Source: Haliotis asinina
Taxonomy: Eukaryota; Mollusca; Gastropoda; Lepetellida; Haliotidae
DNA length: 64,000 bases
Reading direction: 5' to 3'
Assembly (NCBI RefSeq): GCF_037392515.1
Contig: NC_090281.1
Coordinates: 50,658,145 to 50,722,144 of the forward strand
Position 1 is the first letter of the stretch. Each line of letters begins with the position of its first letter. The notes beneath the pieces are model-generated. The model was not told the DNA's origin. It did not search any database and saw only the letters and a list, made by a program, of their open reading frames with translations. Shown one piece after another: positions 45,138-57,176 of the stretch. Position numbers and translations under genes: made by a program.

Positions 45138-48100
45138 CTACCAATTGCTGATTCTGTTACGAGCTTTTCTTCCTCTACATTTGTCCAAGAGGAAGATGAT
45201 GATGAACAGCAGGAGTTCCGCTATTTCTGCCACTGTCAGGATGCTGGCTCCGAGACACAGTCCCATCTGACCCCCTACAGTGGCTGCAACAGCATCACCA
45301 TCGCATCAACATGTACGTCGTGACAGAAATAAACTCTGACTTAACTCTTAAAAACGCATTACAAGCTATGTGGTTGTCATATGGTGCAGTATTGGTAATG
45401 TTAGTGCTAAGGGACGCAACTCTGTACACTGAATTCAGACGCTCCGGGTAAAATTGTATCCCCTCCCTGGGTAAATGATACAGGGGAGCTTCACCAATTG
45501 GATAATACCAGGTTGTAAAATAATACTTACAAAACAGAGAGGCCACGGTATATTGAGGTTGTTGTGTGATTGATGTCACCATCATCTGATCGTAAAACAC
45601 TTTCAGCTGCAGGAAGTTGCTTCTGAATAACAGATGAATATTGACACATCTTTAGCACATTTGCTTGGATTACTACCGCTGACATTTTGAAAACCCATGA
45701 ACATGACGGTGAAAGACAAAGGATCGCCATCTAGGTTAGCCTTGGATTCAAACCATTCACCAGCGACGTTGTCAGCAAGGTGTGGGGCCCATTCTCCCCA
45801 GATATGGCGTCAATATAGCAACAGTGTCGATCTTTTTCAAGCGTAACTGCCACAGTGTTTATTCGGTGTTCCAAGTGCCAAACATTTATGAAGGAGTTTC
45901 CCATTTTCATCAACAATACCAAACCATAAACCACTATGTTTATAGCAAATAACATCGACACTGAAGCTTTTCGGAAGCATTGAACAGGATAATTTGAGGT
46001 GAAATTCATTCAGATTGAAACATACGGTTTGAAAGGAAGATATAGTGTGAGTATTTTAACGAAGAAACTCTTTTCACATCGATGATACATGTGCCAGAAG
46101 CATAGTCGACAGAACTATATTCCAACCATAACGTGAGTATTTCTTTATGAATTACTATTAAATAGCAATGACACCAGGTGTTTGCAAAAAGGGCCCTCAA
46201 ACACCAACCCCACCCACCCCTGCCCCCTTCCATCGGCGGAATTCAACATAAACTTCACTGAAGGCCAAAAATAACCATGATCTTTTAAGACACTAAATTC
46301 TTACTCCAAACTCGCCCTGTCCTTTGCCCTTGTGGCCTTCATAGTCGAAGATCCCCATTTGTCTGCAGGGAAGGAACTGGAGGACACCTGGGCCGTGTAC
46401 CTGTCGAACACGCACTCGCTGACACATCTACACTCCTTCACGAAGGTACCATTCTTGGACAACGATCCTCGTGAAAGAAAAAGTGCATTAAGCAATGTTT
46501 ACACGATTAGGATATTTCCAAAATATACTAAACTTGACTAGCCCGTACTTGTGTTTTCAGCAAAAGGTATGGCTAAAGACTGAATTACCCAACCCGGAGA
46601 CCTTGGCCTTCACTGTGATATTTTAAAATACAGACGTGATTAGCTCTTGACTATGGTTTCCCCACCAGTTATTGGGGGGTTGACTGACAACACCTAAGTC
46701 TCAACAAGATATATGTTCTCTTTTTTCAAATATTCACACCTGATTAGTTGATCGATGTATTCTCGTTAAACGAAAACGTATTTTGTTTCATTCCAGTTTG
46801 TCATTTCATGTTTTTGTAAACCAGAAGTGTGTCTTCCAAAAACCTTGTAAAGTCATTTACAGCAGAGCGAGGCAGAGAGGGTCTTCAAGCAACCCCTGAT
46901 CGGCAGGTTTTGTGACGTAAACAGCACTTTCAATCAACGCTGTGGAGATGACAGACTGGGGACTACTGGTTGTTCAGCATTTAATCCCAAGGTAGTGCAT
47001 CCTCAATTAATATAGAGTAATATCCAACGCTATCATCTAAATAACCTGTACCAAACACGTGTGTCGTTGTAATGCAGCAATGTTTGAAGCTGATTTAGAA
47101 AGGTTTCTAGAAAAATTTGCAACTGTGGGTATTATTTATTCTAATGTCTTGTAACAACGAAAGAGTAGACCGAGACTCATGCTTTTAGGAGAGACTCCGG
47201 TGATAGTCCATCGTCAGTAAACTGATTTCTTCTGAGGCTCGGAAATTATTAGTCAGACGTGTGTCTTGTCTTCTTCTAATTTATTTGCCTCACTTACTTG
47301 GTATTCCAGTAGATGTCATGCTCTAAAAATTGAACTTAATTGTTACGAATCACAATGCCACATTGCACGACCAGGGATTCCTGTCGTTGGATTTGTATAT
47401 ATTTTTGTGTGAGCCTTTGCTTTACGGCTCTGCACAACTGAAATACATAAGGACTATGGACGCTGATATGCTCTCTTGTTGAGGGTTGGTTGATAGGCTG
47501 GATGGTTGGTTGTTAAACACCGCAGTCAGCAATATTCCAGCAATATGACGGCAGTCACGACCGGACTATCCATTGATCATAATCGTAAGCGTCGTTCAAC
47601 CAAAGCAGAATGAGTCTGACCTGCCGAACCCGTTAGTCGCCTCTTACGACCAGCATGGGATACTGCAGACCAATGCAAATCTTCAAGGATATCTTAGATA
47701 AAAGCCCGATATACTCACTGACAGCAGGGTTGTAACAACTGTCCAGTTTTACAAGAGAACACAGAAGACCATCCACTATAATGGAAATGAAACAAGTGAT
47801 CAAAATACAAAAAATCTGATCGAGTATGTTTCGATAACAGGTTTGTCGTGGGAGCGTGACATGAGTAAGTGTACTCACATGTGACTCGCACACCTGACGG
47901 TTGATGACTCGATTGTGGAAGCACGATTATGTACCTTTAAACTAAACGTAAGCGTCAACATGCCAACTTCCTTCATATGTGTACAGGGTTACTAGTCATC
48001 TTTCAAATTGGTTCTGGTACCGCTCTCCTAGGACCGCAGTATGCCATTGAAAAAGAACCGCGCCTCCTTTGAACACGTGGTGTAAATGTCTCCCAAATCT

Positions 48101-51100
48101 GCCCAACACCTACCTGGCACGTACGGTCCGACGCACCCACACTGTTTAAATGCTTTCAAGTAAACACACTCCATGAAGCAATGGCTGTAGGTGTAGAGGG
48201 AGTAGATTCTCAGAGGATTCACAAAGTCAGGACTGTTTGTGTCCAGACAATCAGTGTCATCAAATGCCATGTAGGGGCGGGGCTGGTAACGAAACTAGAA
48301 ACAAATCAAAGTCAATGATGTATTCGAAATGTTTTGAAATTGTGGAGCCAAATGCATGCATGTCAACAGTCCACGATAGTAAGATGGCGGACATTGTGGT
48401 GGATATGACCAGCAAATATACAACGATTCAAAATAAGAACGCGATGATAATTGGATATTAGGGCACCAATTTTGATAATTGATTGTATAGATGTATAGAC
48501 ACTAAAAGTGGAGATAAAGTTTACAATTATCAAGGTTAAATGCTTCAAAAACACATTATATCCACCTCCCTTACAGAAAATGTGTTCACAGGGTTGTTTG
48601 AAACGGGAGGATTTGTTTTACTGTACCATATCATAAGACTTGCATGGACATGGACACATTGTTGGTGCAGAAACATCCCCAGAGGAACAGCTATATATCC
48701 TGAACCGGAACTGACTAAGCAGGCATGACTATGAATACGTGTGTACATTGTTATATCTTTATAGGAAGAGGATGGAATTATTAAGTTCACAACATTCTAC
48801 GGGGCATAGACCCGTGAAGGTCCCGGGGTAGAACAGGCCTACAACAACCCATGCTTGCCTTAAAAGGCGACTCAGCTTGTGGTAAGAGGCGACTAACGGG
48901 ATCGGGTGGTCAGGCTCACTGACTTGGTTGACACATGTCATCGGTTCCCAATTGAGCAGATCGATGCTCATGTTGTTGATCACTGGATTGTCTGGTCCAG
49001 ACTCGATTATTTACAGTCCGCCGCCATATAGCTGGAATATTGCTGAGTGCGGCGTAAAACTTAACTCACTCACTCACTCACTCTACGGGGCATAACTAGG
49101 TAACGTCTATGATGCACATTTTCTACTATTTAGAACGTGTCACAAAGTAATTAGAACATACACTAAACGTTCAAAGAAACGTTACCCTCTTACCTTAATG
49201 AATTACTGAAGAGTTCTCAAACATATATTGGGAGGCATTAGTCCAACGAAAGGCTGAACAACGCAACCTTGTTCAAATCATGTAATTCTTAGAAGTATTC
49301 ATATTAAGCATTAAACTCTCCTGTTTTCGACCATGACGAAATATAGCAGTAACAGTGATTTAGATGGCCAAAGGAAATTTGAAATATGAATTCTGCTTTC
49401 AGACAAAAATAAACCATTAGAAGTCACCTTTTTGTATCTGTTGAAATGAGAAACAGTTATTGTAGAGGGTGGACATTCGTTAAAAGAAACATTCCTATGA
49501 TTTAAGTCTTTCATATCATCTTCTGCTGGTTTGTTTAAGTGAAAACAAGTAAAATGTGTCTTTCATATTGTGTTCTGGAACATCTAAAATTACCTTTGTT
49601 AATATTTCTGTTCCCAAAGTAACATTTTTCCATTTCCTTTTATACTATAAGTCGTTCACTGGTCACAAAGGGACAATGATTTCAGGTACCCTCGATGTTC
49701 GTTTATGTTCTCCGAGCCCATCAGGGAACGTAAACAAACGTCGACGGTACCTTCGGGCTCAGGGAACATAAACACCGAGGGTACTTCAACCCATGGTCAC
49801 CGGGGGACAAGTGAACAGCGTACTTATCGTACCGAAGACCTCCATGTCAATTTTGAAATGTTTGAAGCATGAATAGCGGATCGTACAGCCAGCCTGTGTG
49901 AATCAAACGATTCGCATCTTGCATCTTGCTGTTTTTCCCAGTAAGTACTGTCTTAGTAAAATCGCCGCGATATGGTCCCCCTTCTTAATATTCACATGGA
50001 CTACATTTGAACGTTTTGTCAAAATTATTTATTGGAATGCGAGTCAACTGTTTTCGTAGCCATTGCTAGATGTGGCGGACGACACAAGAAAAACAGATTT
50101 AGAGTTGAAAATTGAATTGAACAGAAGAGCGCCAGACAGCGATTTTTACGTGTGAGGTAAGATAAATAGCAATATCAGTCCATATCGCCAAAACGTAGCA
50201 ATATTCAGGCAGTAATAGCATCCATTTTAAAGAGAGACTAGAATGCATGCATTGATATATAGTATTCCCAGAAATTATTGAGAATCATGTTGCGTCATGT
50301 AACTCATTACGTTTATTAACTTCTGGCGTTTTACTTACATAAACATGTTAAAACATCATCCTTTTACAGTCTCAGTCTTGTTTTAGTACTTTGTTAGACC
50401 TCCTCGCTCAGCAATGCATGCCTGAATACGCCTAGGCACACTACCCATCAAAGTTTGTAGGTAATCATGTGACAGGGTATCCCAATATTGGACCACCTCG
50501 GCCTTCATATCTTCAATATTTCTCAGTCCCTTTTAGTTTATTCTGTCCTTCATGACTCCCCACACATTCTCAATTGGGTTTAGGTCTGGGCTGTAACTGG
50601 GCCAGTCTAAAACTTGAACATTTTCGCCCGACAACCACTGTTATGTGTAGCGCGCAGTGTGTTTTGGGTCATTATCATGCTGGAAAATCCAATCATCTTC
50701 ATACATTGTTTGTGCTGTCGGAAGAAGGTGACCATTTAGAATGTCAACGTATCTTTCTTTTGTCAAGTTTCCCGTGAAAACACACAATGGCGTCACTCCG
50801 CGAGCCGATATGCCACCCCACATGTGAAACTTCGGGCTATGTTTTGGTCGCTGGTAGATAGGTTTGACAGTATCTTTGGTCCAAATTTTCACACAATTAG
50901 GGAAAAGCCAAACAGAACTTTCATCCGAAAAGAAAACATTATCCCAATCTTGATTTTCATGAGCCCGACACCAGTTTAAACGTTTTTCCTTTTGTGCATC
51001 TTTCATCAACGGCGAGGGAATTCCACGTTTTTTCACCCAATTAAGTCTCTGTAATTCCTGCCTAACTGTTTCATTGCATACCTGAGGACTTCCTCTGCTA

Positions 51101-54100
51101 ATCATTTCATTTCTGATGTTCTCAACACTTTTCAATTTGCCCCTACTCACAATCTGCCCAAGTCTTCGGCGATCCACAACACTGAATTTCCTAGGCCGAC
51201 CTGCTCCTGCTTTGTGCTCTATCCCGGTTCCTGTTTGAATATTCTTCAAAGTTCTGTAAACTGTAGACAGAGGAATACCATGTCTACACGCTAGCACTTT
51301 AGCATCAGCCTCACCCCTTTCAAAATCATCTAGAATGAGCTTTCTTTTCTCTCTTGCTGTAAATTCTGCCATGTCAACACAGGAAGCCGTCTGCTCAGAC
51401 AAGGGAGATAACTCTTGACGTAATGAGCTGCCTTCTAAGCCTTCAAGAGTTGTCTCCCTTATTTAGTATGCTTAGTGCATAGTGAAAGCCCTTTTTCCAA
51501 TCTTAGCATCATTAGAAAAAAAACAAAGATTTTCTCAATAATTTCTGGGAACACTGTACGTGCACCGGTACGAGAAATAAGCGATGAGAAGAGCTGAGGA
51601 GAGAGAAAGAGCCATTGGAACATACAATGCTGTTGACATAACGGTTATGAAACCGCCCTGAAAGTTGTACGAATTTTGAGCACGAACGGTCGTGCGACAT
51701 GGTCGCGGCAGATTTCTCAAAGGTCACGCCTTCTAACCTGTCGTGAAGTGGGAGTTCGGGGGCTTGCGTATTGTCCCGAATTGTTCGTTCGATAGTATGC
51801 CACTGCTTGACAATACGTACCATTTTCGGTCAAGCATAGCATGCCAAGCGCGTAACTTATACGTACACAGGAAGTGAACAGTGCTCAGACCGGGTATCGC
51901 GCTTTCATGCCTACCATCTTAGTTACATGCATTTCCATAACGAATTGTGCGGCAGTGCAGAGGCAAGCTTCGTGCAAGTGTCAGGGTGACATAAGACTTA
52001 TTGAGCGCTTCAGACTGATTGGGGGTCACCGTAGACAGACAAAGAAGTGGACGTCAATGCATCACAGCGACAGCTGAAGACAGCAGGTACCTCACTCATT
52101 CCTTTGGCGTTTATTTATTAGCGTATTTTCGAAAATTCCCAACATACACATTTGTCATCCTTGAAGGTCCGAGTTAGAATAAGTCGTCAGCAAGTCGAGT
52201 GGTCAGGCTCACTGACCTGGTTGACACATATCTTCCCAGTTGCAAAGGTTGTTGCAAATGCTGTTTATCATTGGATTAGCACGTAGTCTCGAATATTTAC
52301 AAATTTCCTGAGTGTAGCGTTAAAAACCAGCAAACACACCCACCTCAGTTTTTTGTATGGCAACATGTGTTGAGAACCCGGGTGAAGCCGTCAAGACAGT
52401 AGAACTAGCGTCTGGGTGGACATCTGGATGATGGAGAAATACCTGCGAACATAGACACAACAATTCATTCTCTCTTTTTTACCCTGTGCGATCCATTATG
52501 CTTTGAGAATACCAACATAAACATCATGGACATACATACTCAAGATCTAACTACTCCAAAGTTGATGGAAGGGGAGCTTTACTTTCACCCAATACAACTA
52601 CACTGTACAAACAGAACGGCCTGAAAGTTTAGCAAGTAGTCTTGGTAACTATCAGTGGAGACTGAACAATCTGACAGTTGTGATTTATTGATTTTGCTTA
52701 GGATTTTGTGTTTGTACATCAATCTAGCTTATGGTTGAGCACGTCCCGTTCAACCAGAAGCGTCCTCCCTAAATAAATGTCGAAGTCTTCACAGAGTTGA
52801 ATGACAATTCATGAAGCCGTGCTCAAACGTAATCTCTTCTGTAAGTTTCGCAGATCAGTAGATAATCCCAGTGTATGTGTGTTTGCATAATCTTGTTCAG
52901 TTTTAATGACCGTTAGCTGCCTCTTTCAACACTTCATCACTGAATGATCTTGGGCAGCTTCCGGTCTTTTTTTAGTTGAAAGTGCACATATGTTCACACA
53001 ATTAGTTACTCATTTAGTGAGGGGACTCTGTACCTTAATCCCAGCTGCCTTGTTTCTGGTGAAGGTATAGTCATCCTGGTTGATGTTGAAAGTGACAATG
53101 AGGTTTGCATCGTCACCTGGTGTTAACACAATTTTACTGGCATTGAAGGTATGGCACAACCCCTCATAAGTGAAAACAGGTTGGAAGTCAGTCATACAAT
53201 CAAAGTCGTCACCACCAAAGACACATTTAAACAACATCTTGGAGCCTTCCATTGACATGTTCCTCAACCATTCTAAAGACACCGGTTTCTGAAACACATC
53301 TGAAGTTAGATGAGAAAATGAGTTTTTTCGTATCCTTCCGAGAGAAATATTGAAAAAGTAGGTCTCCATGTCTGGGTAAACGTCAAGGCGAGTGTTGTTG
53401 AAGGTGCATCTGTTGCAGATGGTGACGGCGGGGAAGTTGAGTGAATGTTTGATTTGGGGGGTGATCTTGGTGACGGTTGGGTAGCTGTAGTAGGATCCTA
53501 TCTCTTGGACAAGGTTATAGACGAGAAACCCCGTAGTTGAGCACAAGGCCAAGATCCATACCAATCTGTGGAAGAAAGAAGACTAGAACTGGTTTTTTTT
53601 TTTTATTAAACGTGAAAAACATTTGGCAATGTGCAAAATTGCCTTAACTATGGAGTAACAAAACTACAATAACAATTATTTAAATAAATTTGGAATTGTG
53701 TAATTTTGAGGTTTGAAATGGGCGACACTACGAAACTGAGCTCCCAGTCGCTAATCACTATTTCTGTGGATGCCTTAGACTAGCAGTTACCGCACGAACC
53801 TAAATGACACATTGCCAACAAATGCAATGGTTCGGAAACGCATCTCCTCATTCAGGCTTCCAACAACTTTACAAAAACACCCACACACCCTACACCAATT
53901 TCGAAAAACAAAAAAAACAAAAAAAACAACAAAAAAAACACGCAAATATAAACAAAAAACAGGGCAAACACACATGCACACTTCCCCGAAAACGACCGAA
54001 TAAAAAAATAAGAAAAACAAACCCACAAAAAAACAACAAACAACACAAAACAAAAGCAACACACAAGAAATAAAAAGAAACTAAAAAACTAAACCTATTG

Positions 54101-54725
54101 TTTCGAAAGCCAGACTGTTCGGTACAAATTAATGAGTGATAGAAAAGACGTTTTCAAACTATGATGCCAGCAGTGCAATCGATGGTGGAGGAAGGCAGTG
54201 GCAGCATTTGCCTCCTTGATCGTCCTCGCATTTTAGATGAAATGTAGCATGATTGAGAGGAAACACAGCCGATGGTAATATGCAATGTTATTATGACAAT
54301 TGCTTGTTTTGTATAGAGCGGACATTTATTTAAATACTTTGGCGATAACCAATATTCTTAGGATCTTTATATGATTCCCTTTTGGAATGGATTAGTAGCA
54401 GTAATTTATAAAATTTTAGTCTCCTAACGGAAAGCTTTTAAAAGCAATCTCATGTATATGTTAGCATTACATTGTGCATATGAACATGATGATAAGAATG
54501 GTTTGTCTTGATTATTTACGGTGACATACAGCTCACAAGTACAAGTTTTAAACACACTCACACCTACCCACGAATCGAAAACGGATTGCATGAAGGGGGT
54601 TTAATCTTATCAACAACATGAAGGCCTGTAGTCTGGCTGAATTCAATCCACAGATCTTTTAGTCCATATTCTGTTGAACGCCGGGTTGCATCAGGGTTTA
54701 TAGTCTGTGCCCTCTTCTTATCCAT
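45138..54725 (-). CDS. DEG/ENaC (ASIC/FaNaC-like) sodium channel subunit (eight exons, 475 aa)
   Basis: Exons read 54725-54568, 53565-53034, 52442-52344, 48294-48114, 47775-47719, 46467-46305, 45622-45531 and 45283-45138, all in phase. The start ATG lies five bases inside an exon with acceptor CTTTCAG. Topology is the family standard: short N-tail, TM1 (about 54-75), large Cys-rich ectodomain with FPAVTICNRCTF, the palm strand HVAIQKTE, CFMECVYLKAFKQCGCVGPY and CRCVSECVF, then pre-TM2 GGQMGLCLGASILTVAE with the GAS selectivity filter, TM2 and a short basic tail ending RISNW. Ligand (protons, FMRFamide-type peptide or other) cannot be told from sequence. Odd points: the gating dipeptide His-Gly of the N-tail is His36-Val37, and the protein is slightly shorter than usual. 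For exon 8 the acceptor at 45284 was preferred over one nine bases further in because it restores S-T-V-G-G-Q-M-G. The intron between exons 3 and 4 (4 kb) holds a Tc1 element. Confidence 0.9.
47482..47692 (-). mobile_element. SINE family A copy
   Basis: GTTGGTTGTTAAACACCGCA through GACCAATGCAAATCTTCAAG; it ends about 27 bp from exon 5 of the channel gene (47719-47775). Confidence 0.85.
48809..49083 (+). mobile_element. SINE family A, full length, with 11-bp target duplication
   Basis: 275 bp starting GACCCGTGAAGGTCC and ending in a CACTCACT tail. The 11-mer TACGGGGCATA stands immediately before (48798-48808) and after (49084-49094). This defines the family: body CATGCTTG, GACTAACGGGATCGGGTGGT with CAGGCTCACTGACTTGGTTG, TTGATCACTGGATTGTCTGG, and the 3' domain GCTGGAATATTGCTGAGTGC with GGCGTAAAACTTAACTCACT. 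It lies in an intron of the channel gene. Confidence 0.93.
49690..50110 (+). repeat. Unclassified interspersed repeat R3, copy 2
   Basis: Same orientation and extent as the copy at 42.9 kb. It lies in the intron between exons 3 and 4 of the channel gene, just left of the Tc1 element. It also starts with the GTTTATGTTC / GAACATAAAC foldback. Confidence 0.8.
50260..51556 (-). mobile_element. Tc1-type DNA transposon, 1297 bp, nearly complete
   Basis: Terminal inverted repeats of about 24 bp match except for two bases: TAGTATTCCCAGAAATTATT at the left, CAGTGTTCCCAGAAATTATT read inward from the right. A TA target duplication sits outside both ends (50258-50259 and 51557-51558). The element lies in the 4-kb intron of the DEG/ENaC gene, on the same strand as that gene. 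Internal sequence apart from the transposase is about 120-185 bp on each side. Confidence 0.92.
50383..51372 (-). pseudogene. Tc1 transposase, 329 codons, two in-frame stops
   Basis: Starts at the ATG of MAEFTAREKRKL at 51372; the longer frame upstream begins with a non-ATG codon. It has a paired helix-turn-helix region (VLACRHGIPLSTVYRTL), a GRPRK linker motif, and the DDE core FFSDESSVWL, FQHDNDPKHTA and SPDLNPIENVW. Two TAA codons interrupt it, at 50641-50643 just after HTARYT and at 50533-50535 after VMKDRIN. There is no frameshift across 990 bases, so the copy is young or was recently mobile, but it cannot make a full transposase itself. Confidence 0.92.
52159..52341 (+). mobile_element. 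SINE family A copy, diverged, abutting a splice donor
   Basis: CCTTGAAGGTCCGAGTTAGA, GGTCAGGCTCACTGACCTGG and GAGTGTAGCGTTAAAAACCA; its tail reaches the first bases of the intron after channel exon 3 (donor 52343-52338). Confidence 0.75.
53860..54095. repeat. A/C-rich low-complexity tract in intron 1 of the channel gene
   Basis: Runs of A broken by single C, G or CAC. Open frames here on both strands consist of Lys/Thr/Gln or Phe/Val/Cys only and are not genes. Confidence 0.9.
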
Positions 54726-55338
54726 TATGTCTGAAAGCGAACGTGTACTTCATAGTGAGCGAGCAGAAAATTAACAAAATTAACAAAATGTTATGCAAAT
54801 GATCCATTTATCACTCCCAAAAAGGCAGATGTTTGACCATCAAAAGTGACAAACCTAGTTTGATCACCTTGTGTCATCACTGACGCTATCGTGTACTGAA
54901 ACATGCTCCGACTGTGGTACCTTTGATCTGATCCATGGTGTATTGTATGTTTTGAGCTGCCTTCGACGGCAATTCTCTGACTGGCTCTTTGCCAGTTTAG
55001 CCACGCCTACGTTTGAAAAAAGCATAATAAATGTTTGCAAACCATCTAAGAAGGCAATCAACATATTTGCAACTTTGTTGGAAACACAGCGTCACAAATA
55101 ACCCTTTTGTCTCATAACATCGGCAGCTGCTGAGAGAGTGATGTCATTAATGGTATCATCACAGACTTTAGCATTTTAATGTCGTCAGTTATTTGTGACA
55201 GTGTATAATGCCACTCGCGACGAGACGTGGCAGCAGTCTCAAACAGAATGATTTTAATTTCAGTACTCTCTCAGGCATGAGAATCTGGAATAAACTCGTT
55301 GCAAGTTGTAGATTTTCCAGTCTAAATCTGGTGATAGA

Positions 55339-55411
55339 GCCCACCATTGTCCCTAACTGAAAAACACACATGTAGCACCATTGTCCCTAACTGAAAAACA
55401 CACATGTAGCA
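55339..55411. repeat. Direct tandem duplication, 36 bp, two copies
   Basis: CACCATTGTCCCTAACTGAA plus AAACACACATGTAG occurs twice in a row with no mismatches seen. Confidence 0.85.
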
Positions 55412-56357
55412 CGATTGGAAGTGTTGTCCAGTATATTACGTTTGTTACAGAATGGATAAGATTGCCACATTGCACTGTTTAGTATGTACAAGGTATTCAG
55501 TGATTTGCTAATATGTGCAATAATGCAACATTATTTAAACATGTTATAACAGCATTTGAACCCGATACTTCCGATGGCAGTTTTTAGAAAATAATACATC
55601 CTCGTTCAATGGGGTCATATGTTTGCAAATGATTATGACATTTGATTGAGAGTGTTGTCAATGTTCTAAAACGGGATGCCAACATTATATTTCATTCTAC
55701 ATTTCGGAATGGAAGTAAAACGTTGCCACAAGCACCTCTTTGTCATTTCCCAAGCGAGACTGTTTGGCATCATACAGGTTCGTTCTGTGTTAATTAATGT
55801 TAGTTACTTGAAATGCCTGTCTTCAAATAATTGTGAAAGAAAAACATTTGAAGCCATGTTTTTAGAGATGGCAATCAATGTACTCATCGAACCACGCAAT
55901 GATACACGTAATACACTTTGTGGATGCTCTCGTGCTAAATAAATGTTCATCGGGTCTTTAGTGGAGAAGGGGCGTGACTTTTGAAACAAATATACCTATC
56001 AACATGACCTCTCCGTGAGCGTTTCCACCATTGAAGCTTATCTCTCACTAGACGTCCGTGGCAATGTTTAAATTTACAGCAGCTAGTCGTGTTAGAATGA
56101 TATTTTTCATGCAGGCAATGACCGTCTTAAAGTACGTCACTGCACCCGATTCCTCAGAATTGCATATTTTCCAAACCGCTTTTCCCACATGACATTTTCG
56201 TTTTCGAACGTAAACGGACATTAAAGGTTCCAAGATGCGTTTTCGCGCAGTGGGTTCGTTGTGTGTACATATTTCAGTATTGTAATGGCGAAAAACATTC
56301 AAACTCTAACTGTAAAACATATTTGAAATAGCGTATGTCAATATAGCCTATGGGCCT

Positions 56358-56384
56358 TTTTTTTTTTTTTAAAAAAAAAAAACC
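56358..56384. repeat. Poly-T/poly-A palindrome
   Basis: About twelve T followed immediately by about twelve A, able to form a perfect hairpin. Confidence 0.9.
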
Positions 56385-56464
56385 CAGCAAACTTCGAAAA
56401 CCTTATTTCTTCATTCTTTGCTAAAATAACAGATGTTTTCTTTCACCAGTTTTCAACTTATATT

Positions 56465-56600
56465 GAGGTCTTCGGTAAGATAAATACGCTGTTCACTGGT
56501 CCCTTGGGGACATGGGTTAATGTACCCACGGCCGAAGGGTACCCACATGAACAAACATCGAGTGTACATCAAACCATATTCCCTTCGTGACCAGTGAACA
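56465..56600 (-). repeat. Unclassified interspersed repeat R3, end fragment
   Basis: Reverse complement carries GATGTTTGTTCATGTGGGTA and CCAGTGAACAGCGTATTTAT, matching the left end of the two longer R3 copies; the rest of the element is absent. Confidence 0.65.
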
Positions 56601-56634
56601 TATGAGCAAAATCACTCTCATTCATATGACACTA

Positions 56635-57040
56635 GTCTTAATCCTTATCACCACCACATTGTACACGGACTTGTCAGCCAGACCATACCACTATGTCACT
56701 TGTTACTGTATATGCCCTTTATGACCTTAACTGGTCTTTCCCTTGATGTGTCTGTCACCACATCAGCTACTCCAAGGCAGCGATATTGTTTCTTTACCTG
56801 TCTAATGTTGTCCGTTCGTCTGTCTATAGTTGTCTATAGCCATATGTGTTCATACCCATGTTGTCACCAGTCTGGTATTCCAACAGCCAATGTAGGGGCC
56901 ACCGCCAGCAGGATAGTGTCTCTCGTAGGAAACGCATTGTTGCTGAGCTGGAACTCAGCTCACCTCAGTTATGTCTGACCCAACAACGAAGATCATTGCG
57001 GTCTTGTGTATCTGTTTACCATGTGTTGCATAGCTAACTA
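56635..57040 (+). repeat. Unclassified interspersed repeat R5, copy 2
   Basis: Partner of the 3.3-3.8 kb copy in opposite orientation. It has stops in every frame over its full length and matches no family I recognise. Confidence 0.7.
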
Positions 57041-57152
57041 ATGACGTTTGGACTCAACTTCATTAGGCATTGACATTGTGTTGTTAGGGTCTCCTGGGAC
57101 ATGCTGATCAATCGTCTTTGTCTAGCAAGAACACTTAAAGGTCACACGCGAC

Positions 57153-57176
57153 CAAAAAAAAAAAAAAAAAAAAAAG
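57153..57176 (+). repeat. Poly-A run
   Basis: An uninterrupted run of about 21 A ending in G. It may be the tail of a retroposed fragment, but no recognisable body precedes it. Confidence 0.8.

Noticed and set aside
45266-45274. Channel exon 8 acceptor at CTGTAG/GGGG
   Set aside because: It is in phase but drops three residues from the conserved pre-TM2 motif; the acceptor nine bases upstream (GTTGCAG) restores it.
46908-46960. Plus-strand peptide FCDVNSTFNQRCGDD resembling a channel ectodomain piece
   Set aside because: Wrong strand for the gene, and the missing segment is supplied by a well-spliced minus-strand exon at 47775-47719.
51600-51860. Second transposase beside the Tc1 element
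   Set aside because: Arg-rich frames on both strands, but no DDE or HTH motif; it lies outside the Tc1 terminal repeat and stays unassigned.
53787-54073. Lys-rich and Phe/Val-rich frames
   Set aside because: A/C-rich low-complexity DNA in an intron of the channel gene.
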